From NCBI GenBank assembly GCA_033961575.1, contig CM066736.1:92450852-92514851 (forward strand): DNA of 64,000 nucleotides, given 5' to 3'. Below the pieces are notes generated by a model, which had not been told where the DNA came from, did not search any database, and saw nothing but the letters and a program-made list of their open reading frames with translations. This document shows positions 48,590 to 58,600 of the stretch, in pieces. This DNA is from Aselliscus stoliczkanus. Its lineage: Eukaryota > Chordata > Mammalia > Chiroptera > Hipposideridae. Position 1 is the stretch's first letter, and each line of letters opens with the position of its first letter. Both the position numbers and the translations under genes were made by a program.

Positions 48590-49500
48590 ATTATTATTCA
48601 CCAACAAATATTGATTGAGTACCTAAAATAGACAAAAATTCTTGTCCTAGTGGAGCTTATATGCTAGTGCGAAAACAGAGCATAAACGTTACAAATGAGC
48701 ATATTATATAATATTGAAGGTAATAAGCACTATGAAAACTACAATAAAGCAAATAAAGGGGATCAGAAGTGTGGTAGTGGTTTTTTGGTTGGCTGGTTGG
48801 TTGGTTTTGTTAAGGGGCGGGGGTGTAATTTTAATTGAATACTATAGGCCACATAGAGAGTTGAAACAATTGAGTAAACACTGGAAGGAGATGAGGGAGC
48901 AAGCCATGTGGATATGCAGATGAAGGAACAGTCAATACAAAGACCTTGAAGAACTTTGTAGCAGGAACAGTGAGGAGAGCACTGTAGGCCGTGCAGAATG
49001 AGCAAGAGGGAGAGTAATAGGGATGAGACCAGGAAGCTAACGGGGCGGGCAGGGCGTAGATTGTATAGAAGCTAGTAGACCCTCATAAGGACTTCAGTTC
49101 GTACTCTGAGATGAACCGGAAGCCATTACAGGATTTTGGAGAGAGACACGTGACATAACCAGGGGTTATTACTAATCCCTCTGGTTCTGTGTTGAGAATA
49201 GACTGTTTAGGGTCAAGGGTGAAAGTGGGAAAATCGTTAGGAATCTACCGCTGTTATCCAAATGAAAATAGTAGGGGCTTGGACCAATGTAGATGCAGGG
49301 GTAGTGGTGAGAAGTGGTTACACTCTGGATATATTTTGGAAGGAAACTTAATATGATTTCCTGATGTAGGATATGACAGAGAGAAGTGCGGATGAATCCA
49401 ATTTTGGGGGCCTGAGCAATTGGAAGGATGGAGTTGCCATGAAATGACCTTAGGAAGACTGGAGCACCCATGCAGGGCAATCAGGAGTTGGACCTACTAA
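48590..49500 (-). mobile_element. L2 LINE fragment, long
   Basis: ATTGATTGAGTACCTAAAAT, TCCTAGTGGAGCTTATATGC, GAGCAAGCCATGTGGATATG, GAGAAGTGGTTACACTCTGG and GGAAGGATGGAGTTGCCATG preserve about 900 bp of the complement of the L2 3' part. Confidence 0.75.
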
Positions 49501-49844
49501 GGTTGAAGCATCTGTTGAATATCTACAAGGACACATGAAGTGGCAGTTAGATGCAGAAATCTGAGTTCCAGGAAAAGTCAAGCTATAGTTGTAAAGATGG
49601 AGAAGAGAAGAGGTTCAAGAACTAAAAACTGGGTCGTTCCAACATTTAAAGGTAGGGGAAAAAACAAAAGCAACAGAGACTGAGGAGAAGAAAGTCATTG
49701 AAGTAGTAAGAATTGAAGTAGTAAGAAAACCAAGAGAGTGTCCAAAGACAAGGGAGAAGAAATTGTTTTCAGGAGAAGGGAATGATCAGTTCTCTCAGAT
49801 GTTGACAAATGAGATGAGGACTGAGAACTGACATCGGGTTTATC

Positions 49845-49947
49845 AATGTGCTGAACATTAGTGACATGGGATTAAATGGTGTCCCTCCCCGTTTCTGTGT
49901 ACCCAGAACCTCAGAATGTAAACTTATTTGGGGGGGGGGGAGGGAGG

Positions 49948-49994
<47 letters not shown>

Positions 49995-50182
49995 CGAGTG
50001 AGCCCACGAGCTCTGTGGTGTTTCTCATAAGGTCACTAATTGCATCATGAGGGCCCTACTTTCATAATTTCATCTAACCCCATTTACCCCCCCCCCAAAG
50101 GCTCTGTCTGCAAATACCATCACATTAGGGGTTAAGACTTCAAGATATGGATTTTGGGGGCACACAGTTAAATCCATAACAC
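49845..50182. mobile_element. MaLR-type LTR pieces in inverted arrangement
   Basis: The left piece (GATTAAATGGTGTCCCTCCC, CCTCAGAATGTAAACTTATT) reads as the LTR start on the plus strand. The right piece (CATAAGGTCACTAATTGCAT, AAATACCATCACATTAGGGG, AATCCATAAC) reads as a related LTR on the minus strand. A G-run and GA repeat separate them. Confidence 0.5.
49929..49987 (+). repeat. (G)n-(GGGA)n-(GA)n tract
   Basis: Purine-only tract of about 59 bases: ten or more G, then GGGA units, then about fourteen GA units. Confidence 0.95.
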
Positions 50183-50337
50183 TTTGTAAAGCAGTCATTT
50201 AACATCTCTGTACCTCAATTTTCTCATCTCTAACGTGGATAATAAGAGTAATAATAGTAAATGAATCAATATGTGTCATATTCTTAGAAGAGTACATAGG
50301 AAGTGCTATATAATGTTAACTATTATGATTATAAATC
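50180..50337 (+). mobile_element. MIR fragment
   Basis: CATTTAACATCTCTGTACCT, CAATTTTCTCATCTCTAACG and GGAAGTGCTATATAATGTTA are MIR 3' half, plus orientation. Confidence 0.8.
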
Positions 50338-50374
50338 TAATCATTTTGGGGTTTTTTTTGTTTGTTTTTTTTTT

Positions 50375-50442
50375 AAATATGGAACGCTTCACGAATTTGC
50401 GTGTCATCCTTGCGCAGGGGCCATGCTAATCTTCTCTGTATT

Positions 50443-50479
<37 letters not shown>
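50375..50479 (-). pseudogene. U6 snRNA retrocopy
   Basis: The minus strand reproduces U6 spliceosomal RNA nearly end to end. It starts GTGCTTGCTTCGGCAGCACA, contains the catalytic ACAGAGA box (within AATACAGAGAAGATTAGCAT) and the AGC triad region, and ends GCGTTCCATATTT. Against U6 from memory it differs at about two positions (CTCGC to CTTGC; AACGATAC to AACAATAC) and in the 3' terminal T-run, which is replaced by an A-rich tail. Perfect 11-bp repeats TAATCATTTTG at 50338-50348 and 50480-50490 flank body plus tail, which shows L1-mediated retroposition. Upstream U6 promoter elements (TATA, PSE) are not expected in such a copy and none is obvious. It is probably not expressed. Confidence 0.95.
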
Positions 50480-50799
50480 TAATCATTTTGTTTTGAAATT
50501 AAAACACTAATTTTCACTTTTCTTTGGTTAATTCTCACTTAGCTCATTAACTTGACAGATGAAATTTTCTTAAACTTCTAAACACCAATTTCACACTTAA
50601 TCAAACTCTGTTAAACATTTTAAATTAAAGAAAAAAAACATAAATCTAGCAAATAAAATTCTAATTTTTAAATCATAACTTTTCCCCTTTCTCTTCCCTT
50701 GACTTGAGTAGATGGAATTCACTGTGCTAGTACACACCCACGCACGCACACAGCAGTTACAGTCCAGCTTTCTGATGAGACTTCATTCATTCACTCATC

Positions 50800-50965
50800 T
50801 TTCTCATCATCCTTGATTCTATAGTCATTTACTGACAACTGTGAGCTCTTCAAGAGTAGGGTGTGCCTTAGTCATCTTTGTATTTCTAGTGGTCAGCGCA
50901 TTTGCCTGGTGCTCAATAAATGCTTATTGATTGAATTGGTGAATAAATGTAATGAATGTAAACTT
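50800..50965 (+). mobile_element. L2 3'-end fragment
   Basis: CTGTGAGCTCTTCAAGAGTA, CATTTGCCTGGTGCTCAATA and AATGCTTATTGATTGAATTG are typical of the L2 end in plus orientation. Confidence 0.78.
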
Positions 50966-51329
50966 GGAGTAACAAACTCCTAATATCCTCTACTTAACTT
51001 CATGGGGTAGAGTAAGTTTTTCCTTCCAGCGGTAATTCCCTAACTTGCCCCTTCATCTGAAAAACTATGACAGTACTCTTCTGACCTTTTGAATGGCTCT
51101 CTTTATAGCCCTTGCTTGTTTCCTATGAAACCCTCTCAGTAACAGTCACATGTCGTATATGCCACCGTCCACCACCCTTCCTCTCAAGGCTGACTTGACA
51201 GTGGATCTTCATACATGTTTCTATGAAGTCTGGACTATTCAGAGTTCTTTTCTGAACTGAGAATCATTTTCAGAAAGGTGTCGTAATGGCGTTGGCATTC
51301 AAGGTGCAGTAATTTGCTGTCCTGGGCAT

Positions 51330-51535
51330 AGTACTTAAGGAGCATACATTTGGATCCAAAAACTCATGATGGTAGATCCTGGCTCTGCCATTTACTGCAT
51401 TTTGTTGTTTGTCTTTCTCGGACTCAGTTATATCTATCACAGAGGGTCAAGGTGAGTGTTGAATGAGATAAAGTATGCAAAGCTCTTAGGATAGAGCAGG
51501 ATGAGTGAGTGCCCTATAAATAATAGTTATTACCC
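51330..51535 (+). mobile_element. MIR fragment
   Basis: GATCCTGGCTCTGCCATTTA, GTTGAATGAGATAAAGTATG and GTGCCCTATAAATAATAGTT keep MIR order, plus orientation. Confidence 0.7.
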
Positions 51536-53449
51536 AAATGGGCTCTTTAACTTTCCATGCTATTGCCCCAATCTCCTGACTGAAAGTGTAGTTACATTCA
51601 CACCGCTACTGCTTTATTTCTTTAACATACTGATTCTTTAATGGGTGAGGGGTAGTGAAGAATAAAGAATGCTCTCTTTGGAAAAAGGGGGAAGGGATGA
51701 ATCATATTCTAAGTGGGCATGGCATGATGTTCCGTCATATATTTGCAAAGCTGTGGTGAGTGATAGTCAACAAAGTCCCAAGATTTCTATGCTTTTTTTA
51801 AATAAAATATTAAAATTCAAGTTTAACAATATTAAGTGCATGTAAGATTGAATCATGTAATGAGTCACTTCAATTTTTGACAAGCTTCTTAGTTCAAAAC
51901 CCTTAGATACTTCCTGTAATCAAAAACCATTTTCAAATTCACTGGACGATATTATCTAATGATCCACTCAATCTTTTCATGTTCTTAATTTGGGGTCAGT
52001 TTCAATGGCCTGTCTCATATCAGCTGTCATTTTTGTGATCGAAATGTCACTTCATATTACAGTTTTCATTAGGATAGTTCTCATCTTTGGTTTCAATTCA
52101 GTTTTATTCAAATCAAATTCATATGTCTCAGGACAATTGAATTCGCTTAAAATCCCCTCTGTTCAGATATGATTAGAGCTACTACTCCTGCTGATGCCAC
52201 TGATCTTCCTGATACCTTCTAAACCCCTGCTGCTGCCTAAGAGGTGACTAGATCTGATTACAAGGTCACTGCTGCTTCTGCCCAAGGAAATGGGCTTAGC
52301 ACTAGCACTGGAGCCGGCTAACCAGCCTTAATGGCCACCAATGCTTGAACCACCATTGCTGTCTCCGGTCTTGATGCCACAGTCCCCCACCATATTCCTA
52401 CTGCATCAGTGCTTTCTGAATATAGAAAAATATTTTCTTAGACCTCATTTAACAGAAATCTTGACTGAGAAACAGCTCTTTAGGTTATAAAGGTTTGGAA
52501 AGATGCTGTGATTTGCTTATTTTGTTTTGTTAGGTTGGTTGACTTTTTCCAGCCCTCTTCCCACAAGATAGACAAAAAGCGTTGAGCCATTGCACAGGTC
52601 ACCCATGCCATACTCAAAATTGCCCTTCTCCTGGAACAACTGAACTACTTTCCTCACACTTGATTTACATGCCTGATTTTCCCTAGGAGAAGTTTGTTTT
52701 CAAGAAGCTTCTCTTGCAAGACCCCTGGTAAAGAGGACCCCCACCGTTCCACCAGACATATTCAAACTCCTTTATCCCATCATCTTGTGGATGGCAGACC
52801 AAAAGTATTCTGTGGCCTTCTTGGCACCATCCAGAGTATGAAAACAAAGGATACTGGGACCAAAGAGTCTCAGGGCCCATAAAACATAATCAGCTGAAGG
52901 ATACTGTCTACTCCACAGTATTCCCAGGGGCTGAGCTTTATTCCAGCTAACTGTACACAAAGGAATTCACCAACTGAGCAATCCCCAGCGCTGGAGGTCA
53001 GATCGGAGCTGTACTATGATTTGGCCATTGATCACATGGCCTCTGCTAGAAGTATTCCTGGTAAAAGATTGGCTGAGGTCTTAGCCCAGCCCTCTAAGTA
53101 GGCTGTAGCAAAGCAGATACAGAAGTCCCTAAGGCTGGGCACTTCGGAAGAGCTCTACCCAAAGCAGTCTAAGGGACTGCTCAAATGGAGAGGTGAAACT
53201 AAGGTCTGAACAGGGAAGAATGGGTTGTGCATAAAACTGAAGGGGCAAATGAGATACATTTGCAGATCACTAGCCAGGGGAATTCAGAGAAATGGAATAA
53301 GAAGGTAGGAACTCATAAGTGGGATATGGCACCTGCTGCATACTACTAAATTGGACTAGAGTTTCTCAAAGTTACCTCATCTGGCTAGATTTAGAGTACC
53401 TAGAAAACCAAGGCAGAAGCTCAAATATATAGACTGGACTTACCGAGTT

Positions 53450-53645
53450 AGTTTCAGAATCATGTAATTGGTAAAGCTTAGACTTTGAAATTAGAAGTCT
53501 TAGGTTTGAATCCCTAAATATTTTTCTATAGTTCGGAAATGCTCTGACACTTAGTAATAGTGTGGCTTTGAGCAAATTAATCTCTCTACATCTCTATATC
53601 CTCCAGTAAAGAACCTCTTAGGGTTATTTTAAGGATTTAAAAAGT
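53450..53645 (+). mobile_element. MIR fragment
   Basis: TAGGTTTGAATCCCTAAATA and GTGTGGCTTTGAGCAAATTA, then TTAGGGTTATTTTAAGGATT, follow MIR order. It is cut on the right by a Rhin SINE. Confidence 0.7.
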
Positions 53646-53652
53646 TCATGTT

Positions 53653-54165
53653 GGGCCTGCCAAGTGGCTCAGTTGGTTAAGAGCTTGCTCAAGAGTGCAA
53701 GCTCAGAGCAACAGGGTCACCGGTTCGATTCCCACATGGGCCAGTGAGCTGTGCCTGAGCTGAGCTGCTGCTGAGCTGCCAACAGGTGGCAGGATGGCTC
53801 AGCTGGTGAGGGCACATGCTCCTAACAACAAGACTGCCTGTTCGAGATGGTGGGCTATGCCCGCCCGCAGCTAAAGACTGAACTCGGCACCTTGAGCTGA
53901 GCTGCCGCCTGGGTGGCTCAGGGGATAGAGCACGCACTCTTAACAACAAGGCTGCTGGTTCATCTCCCGCATGGGATGGTGGCTATGCCCACCCGCAACT
54001 AATTGAACACAGCACCTTGAGCTGAGCAGCGCTACTGGACTTGGAGCTGAGCTTGCTGCGCCCTCCACAACTAAGACTGAAGGAAAACAACTTGTCTGGT
54101 CCCCTTTCCCAATTCCCCAACACTGTTCCTCTATCCCAATTCCCCAATAAAATCTTTTTTAAAAA
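53653..54165 (+). mobile_element. Rhin-type SINE, long form
   Basis: Starts GGGCCTGCCAAGTGGCTCAG, box B GGTTCGATTCC, two further tRNA-like units (GGATGGCTCAGCTGGTGAGG; GGGTGGCTCAGGGGATAGAG), and the tail CAACTTGTCTGGTCCCCTTT to CCCCAATAAAATCTTTTTT. Near full length, about 510 bp. Confidence 0.9.
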
Positions 54166-54450
54166 GTTAGAGCATGCGTTCTTAGCAACAAGGTTTCTGG
54201 TTCAACTCCCACATGGTATGGTGGGCTACACCCACCCACAGCTAAGATTGAACACAGATCCTTGAGCTGAACAGCCACGAGCTGCCGAAGGGCAGCCAGA
54301 TGGCAACTGGACTTGGAGCTGAGCTAGCTGCACCCTTTACAACTAAGATTGAAGGACAACAACTTGGCTGTTCCCCTTCCCTGATTCCCCAACACTGTTC
54401 CCCTTCCCCAATTACCCAATAAAAAAAAAATCTTAAAAAAATAAAAAAAT
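54166..54450 (+). mobile_element. Rhin-type SINE, 5'-truncated
   Basis: Begins inside the tRNA-like part (GTTAGAGCATGCGTTCTTAG) and runs to the Rhin tail CAACTTGGCTGTTCCCCTTC with a degenerate CCCAATAAAAAAAAAATCTT end. It abuts the previous SINE tail directly. Confidence 0.85.
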
Positions 54451-55000
54451 AATGCTGCAGTGATCATAGGGGTGCATATGTCTTTTTGAATTAGTGTTTT
54501 TGTTTTCTTAGATAAATTCCCAGAAGTGGAACTGCTGCATCATGCGATAGATCTATTTTTGTTTTTTTGAGGAATCTCCATACTGTTTTCCATAGTGACT
54601 ATACCAATTTGCAGTCCTACCAAAGTGCACAAGGGATCCCTTTTCCCCACATCCTAGCCAACCCCTTATTTGTTGATTTTTCGTTAATAGCTATTCTGAC
54701 TGGTATGAGGTGGCATCTCATGAGGTTTGGATTTGCATTTCCCTGCAAAACAAAAACAGACTCATAGAAACAGAGATCAAAGCAATAGTCCTTAGAGGAG
54801 AGGGGGATGGAGGGATGAGTGGGAAAGGTGAAGGTGACTATGGTCAACAATATTGTGATAGGTTTGCGTGGTGACAGATGATTCCTAGACTTAGTGTGGT
54901 GATCACATTGTAAGGTATATAAATGTCAAATCACTATATTGTACACCAAAAACATCATAGTGTATACCAACTATGCTTAAATAAAAAAATATTTGTTTAA
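54451..55000 (+). mobile_element. LINE-1 with 5' inversion (twin priming)
   Basis: 54451-54745 is ORF2 end on the minus strand (AATGCTGCAGTGATCATAGG, GGGGTGCATATGTCTTTTTG, GTCCTACCAAAGTGCACAAG). 54746-55000 is the 3' UTR on the plus strand (CAAAAACAGACTCATAGAAA, GGTATATAAATGTCAAATCA, CTTAAATAAAAAAATA) with an A-rich end. About 250 bases of L1 between the two pieces are missing at the join. It lies less than 300 bp before the SYT9 terminal exon. Confidence 0.8.
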
Positions 55001-55059
55001 AAAGGCTTATTTTTCAGAATCCTCCCTATAGGCCTCAGTCCCCTTCAAGTTTGTTTCTC

Positions 55060-55240
55060 TGTCCTTTTTGCTCATACGCATTTTAACGTGCACCTCTGTT
55101 ATTCACCTTCTCATGTTGTAATTCTCCCTCTGTGAGCCCCTTGAAAGCAGGGTGTGTGTCTTACTCATGGAACTATACCCCCAGCGTCCGTCACAATGCC
55201 TGGCACTTGTTTGGTAAACATTAAAAATATGTGGATGAAA
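55060..55240 (+). mobile_element. L2 3'-end fragment
   Basis: CCTCTGTGAGCCCCTTGAAA, GCAGGGTGTGTGTCTTACTC and CACAATGCCTGGCACTTGTT are the L2 3' end in plus orientation. It ends about 35 bases before the SYT9 acceptor, so it forms part of the upstream splice context. Confidence 0.75.
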
Positions 55241-55274
55241 ACCAAAGTGTTCTTTTTGTTTCTTCTTCCTACAG

Positions 55275-55283
55275 AAACGATGA
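55275..55283 (+). CDS. SYT9: Synaptotagmin-9, terminal coding segment (Lys-Arg-stop)
   Basis: A long pyrimidine tract (TTTTTGTTTCTTCTTCCTACAG, its last 20 bases at 55255-55274) is followed immediately by AAA CGA TGA. The phase matches the previous exon, which ends on a complete GAG codon, so the spliced product would end ...HSLVE-KR-stop. I remember mammalian SYT9 as ending in ...LVEKR, a short C-terminus lacking the tails of SYT3, SYT6 and SYT10. Only nine bases of this exon are coding; the rest is 3' UTR. It lies 40,142 bp beyond the previous exon, and I saw no better in-phase candidate in between, although short exons are hard to exclude by eye. The match is only two residues, so the call rests on acceptor quality, phase and the remembered C-terminus. 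One base pattern to note is GTGG/GTAAGA at 55290, a possible donor just after the stop. Confidence 0.82.
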   Translation, partial: KR

Positions 55284-57177
55284 CTGTGGGTAAGAGGACT
55301 GCTTTGCCAAGGACACAGTAGGACAACCGTCCTTCAAAGATCTTAAGTAATTTTTCCTATCCGACAACACGCAGACAATGCCAGTGACCAAATGCTCAGC
55401 TGTAACCACAGCAATAACTGGCTCTCTTTCCAGACTGGGTTTGGTGAATATGAAACGTCCAGCTGTCTTCAGGTGGCCTAAGGTGTTGTGCTGTAGGAGA
55501 AGCATGTCTCTCAAGGCCAAGAAGCAAGTTCGGACTCTGGAAGAAACCAACTGATGGAGTGAGAGTACAGAGAGTACCTAGAGTCCCAGGATTCTTGGTG
55601 ATTAACATAAGGCCTTGGTGATGGGGGCACAGCACCTGCCCTGGCAACGTCATGCTGACATGACATTATTTGCTTAGAATGCCCTGGAAGGACAGAATAT
55701 TTTAAAATATATCCAGGTGCTAAATAGGCAGCAGATCTAATTCATACAGGACTACCTTTAAGCTAATAACTGTCTCCAGAAAATAATTTCACCCAAGAAG
55801 TTCAGCTTTGCAAGGAATAGCCCCAGGAAAGTACTAGGATAAGCAAGCTGTTCCCCTGGAGAAAAGCTAGGGCATGGAGGGCTAGTTCACAGCAAATTCA
55901 CTGCCCTCTCCCATGCATGTGGCAGTGAGTACCAGATGAGTGCTGCCCTCTCTTCTGCTAAACCCAGATTCTGAGGAGTCAAAAGTCCCAACACTGTTTT
56001 CTAGATAGCCAGCAGCCACTTCCTTTCAACTGGTGTTGGCATTAAAATGAAAGTCAAATGTCATCCCTGTTAGAGGGGCATACATCTCAATGGCCTAAGC
56101 ATTCCAGAATACCCTTTCCCAGCCATATTCGTCCATTGAGGGAGCAGCCTCAGAAATAGATGTACCATTGTGTGAGATGAGTTCATGGAGAGATGGCACA
56201 GCTGTCCCCTGACGGAAGGCCCGACTATTGGGCCTTCTTGGCCTGAGTGCCTTCTGGGGTATTTCCATATGCAACAGCCCAGAGGCATAGCCTTGGGTAG
56301 CGAAAGACAGGTTTCCTTTTCATTTCCAGACACATATATCACTTTCATAGCACTTGGGGAATGGAAATACCTACAAGAGTGAAGGTCAAGGGCTCTCCCC
56401 AGGTATCTCATTCATTACTCATCTTCCTTTGTAACGATATCAGCCAACCCACTGCCAGCTGTGTCTCTCATCCTCATTGCTTCTGCCTCCATATAAATGA
56501 AACCAAAGTCCTCAGCATACCCTGGGAGGGGATGTTACCTAATGGTCCTCTGTCTCCCATGATGGGTGCAAGGTAACCCATACACACATTTACACCACTT
56601 CTCCAAGGTAGCATTTCCCTTTTCATACAGTCACTTTGCAGCAAAATCCAGAGTTTGATTGTAGCTTACCTTCCTGGAAAGCTCATTATCTTCATTTGAA
56701 TTAACATTGCACTGTGGCACTGACCGGGTGGAAGCAGGCCCCTTGCATGTCGTCAGAAAGTTCTTGTTATGACCGCTGCCTGATACAAGAAACTACCCTT
56801 ATGTCAAATCTAAAAAGGATGGAGACTGTTGGCTCTGTGAGGCAGTGTTACTGTCTTCCAGTTCATGTGTTCCCAGTTTGCCTAATTCATGTCCATCTGT
56901 GACTGGCTTTCAATCTCCAGGATCCAAAGGGAACCCAAGGTTCTGCCTATGTTTGATAACATGAGAAGTATACAACTTTCTTTACCCAAGCTTCTTCATT
57001 GCCTATTCCTCCCACGCAGACATCCTCCACCATAGCAGTATTGAGGACCAAAGCATGAACGACTAGTGTCAGCAGGATAGTCAGCAGAAAGATTATCTCA
57101 AGAGCCAGGCAGATGAGCCCAGAAGAATGGTCCCAGAGAAACCAGACTGGCCCCAATAGATATCAGGCAGCCATCCC

Positions 57178-57183
57178 AATAAA
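57178..57183 (+). promoter_or_regulatory. Candidate SYT9 polyadenylation signal
   Basis: Canonical AATAAA about 1.9 kb after the SYT9 stop codon, followed within 30 bases by TGTCCTTGG-type GU/U-containing sequence. It is one of two canonical hexamers in the probable 3' UTR. Which one is used cannot be judged without transcript ends. Confidence 0.4.
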
Positions 57184-58000
57184 TTTTGATATGTCCTTGG
57201 CACTGGGAGCCTGGTAGGAGATCCTGGGGCAGCTATGCCTATTGTTCCCTCCTGAGGATCTTCCTTCCCAGAGAGCTAGCAGCCCTGGGGCAGTAATGAA
57301 TATGCTGCTGGTTTGTTGGTGTGAAACAGAAGGTAGCTTTGTGGGGGCCAGCAGACAAACAGGCCTGCCCAATGGCAGGCAGGTGGCTTTGTGTCTGGAA
57401 AGCTTTGTCTAGCCAGTGCAGCTGTGGCCAGAGGCCGGTTATAAATTTGAACTTCCTGAGCGCATCTGCAACTCTGTCTCTTCTCTTGCATTCCGTTTGG
57501 TTTCCCTTTAGTTTCCTAGTAAATGTTCCTTTTGAAAAATTCCAACCTTGTTTCATTGAATTTGGGGGGAAGGGTATTCTCCAACGTCATTTTCCAGATA
57601 GAGAAGAAAATTAAAGTACCTTGAGAAAAAATGGAAATGGAGTGGAATGGGAAACACTCTGGTTACATTTAGGAAGAGGCCTTGGGGAAAGCTGTCTCCC
57701 CCAACCCAGTGTCTCCCCCTCCCACCTGACCTTGATCCTCAGCCTTCCTCTTGCTTCCTCTGTCTTCAAGGAGATCTGCCTTGGACGTGTGTTGCTGCAA
57801 AAGCATCTTCCCAGCCAGAGAACTGGGCATATTCAGCAGGCCATGGGATGGCCTGGAAGAACACGGGTGCATGACCCAAGGAGGAATAATGGAGGGGAGG
57901 GAAAGCAGTGGTTTCTACGATGTGGATGTTTTCAAAATGCTCCAACAATCATGATCCTAAATGGGATGATTTTAGTCCTCGTGGCCATCAATGCATTTCA

Positions 58001-58006
58001 AATAAA
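58001..58006 (+). promoter_or_regulatory. Candidate distal SYT9 polyadenylation signal
   Basis: Canonical AATAAA about 2.7 kb after the stop codon, with a U-rich element (TGTCTTGCTATCTT) some 50 bases downstream. It lies just before an old LTR fragment, so it would make a natural outer end of the gene. Confidence 0.4.
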
Positions 58007-58105
58007 GAAAAGAAAGTCATATGTAAGCCAAGGAGAGTGACAAAAGATGTATATGGAAAATGTCTTGCTATCTTCATGGCCATCCTGTGCCATAATGGTG
58101 GGTGT

Positions 58106-58600
58106 TCCAATTATCTATTGCTGCATAACAAAGCACTACAGAGCCTCATGGTTTAAAAAGAAAATTATTATCTCTCATGATGATGTGGATTGGCTGGCTA
58201 GGAGGATTGTTGTCTCTTGGAGTCTCATGGCTGCTATGAGATGGCAGCTGAGTGGTATCCTCTGAATGCCTGACTGGGCGGGATATCCATGATGGATTTT
58301 TGCTCACATTCTGGCTTCTCCACTGGGATGACTAGGACAGCTGGAGGCTGGTTGGGCATCTCACTCCAAATAGTCTCTCCATATAGCTTGCACTTCCCCA
58401 CAACATGGAGGTCCCAGGGTAGTCAGACTTCTTACATAGTGGCTGGCTTCCTCCAGAGCTAACATTGCAAGAGGTCCCAGTAGGTTCTAAAAGAATCCCT
58501 GAAGTAGCACAGAGTCATCCCAACCATACACTGTTGGTCAAGAGCAAATCATAAGGTCAACCTAGATTTAAGGGGAAGGAATTACACAAGAATGGAATAC
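58106..58600 (-). mobile_element. MaLR-type (MLT1-like) LTR
   Basis: TTCCAATTATCTATTGCTGC, ATAACAAAGCACTACAGAGC, GGTTGGGCATCTCACTCCAA and TGGCTGGCTTCCTCCAGAGC match the complement of MLT1-like LTRs. Old. It marks the probable outer limit of the SYT9 3' UTR. Confidence 0.6.

Larger units (their letters stand above)
15133..55274 (+). other. SYT9: Last SYT9 intron (about 40.1 kb)
   Basis: The donor GAG/GTAAGACC and the acceptor CTTCTTCCTACAG bound an intron between codon-complete exons (phase 0). Contents are listed separately: tRNA-derived and Rhin SINEs, MIR, L2, MER2 and MaLR fossils, simple repeats, a U6 retrocopy and an inverted L1. Stretches in which I recognise nothing include 15175-16130, 16281-17877, 18500-20052, 20180-27190, 28323-28847, 30420-32929, 33825-35654, 36706-37819, 38069-38434, 38794-39777, 40965-41621, 41775-43103, 43872-46189, 46530-47284 and 51536-53449, apart from the small repeats listed. 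None shows a convincing exon. Confidence 0.8.
55284..58006 (+). other. SYT9: Probable SYT9 3' UTR (extent uncertain)
   Basis: DNA directly after the stop codon is unique, non-repetitive and lacks any convincing coding frame, as expected of a long neuronal 3' UTR. The 3' end cannot be fixed from sequence alone. Candidate polyadenylation hexamers on this strand are ATTAAA at 56041-56046, AATAAA at 57178-57183, ATTAAA at 57610-57615 and AATAAA at 58001-58006. The last is followed by a U/GU-rich stretch near 58060 and then by an old MaLR LTR from about 58106. I end the feature at the last hexamer as an outer bound. Short open frames here, such as 57621-58040, have no recognisable homology. Confidence 0.5.

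Noticed and set aside
52180..53350. Possible retroviral internal fragment or exon
   Set aside because: Faintly repeat-like triplet wording (CTGCTGATGCCACTG) and a 65-residue minus frame, but I could not match it to any family with confidence.
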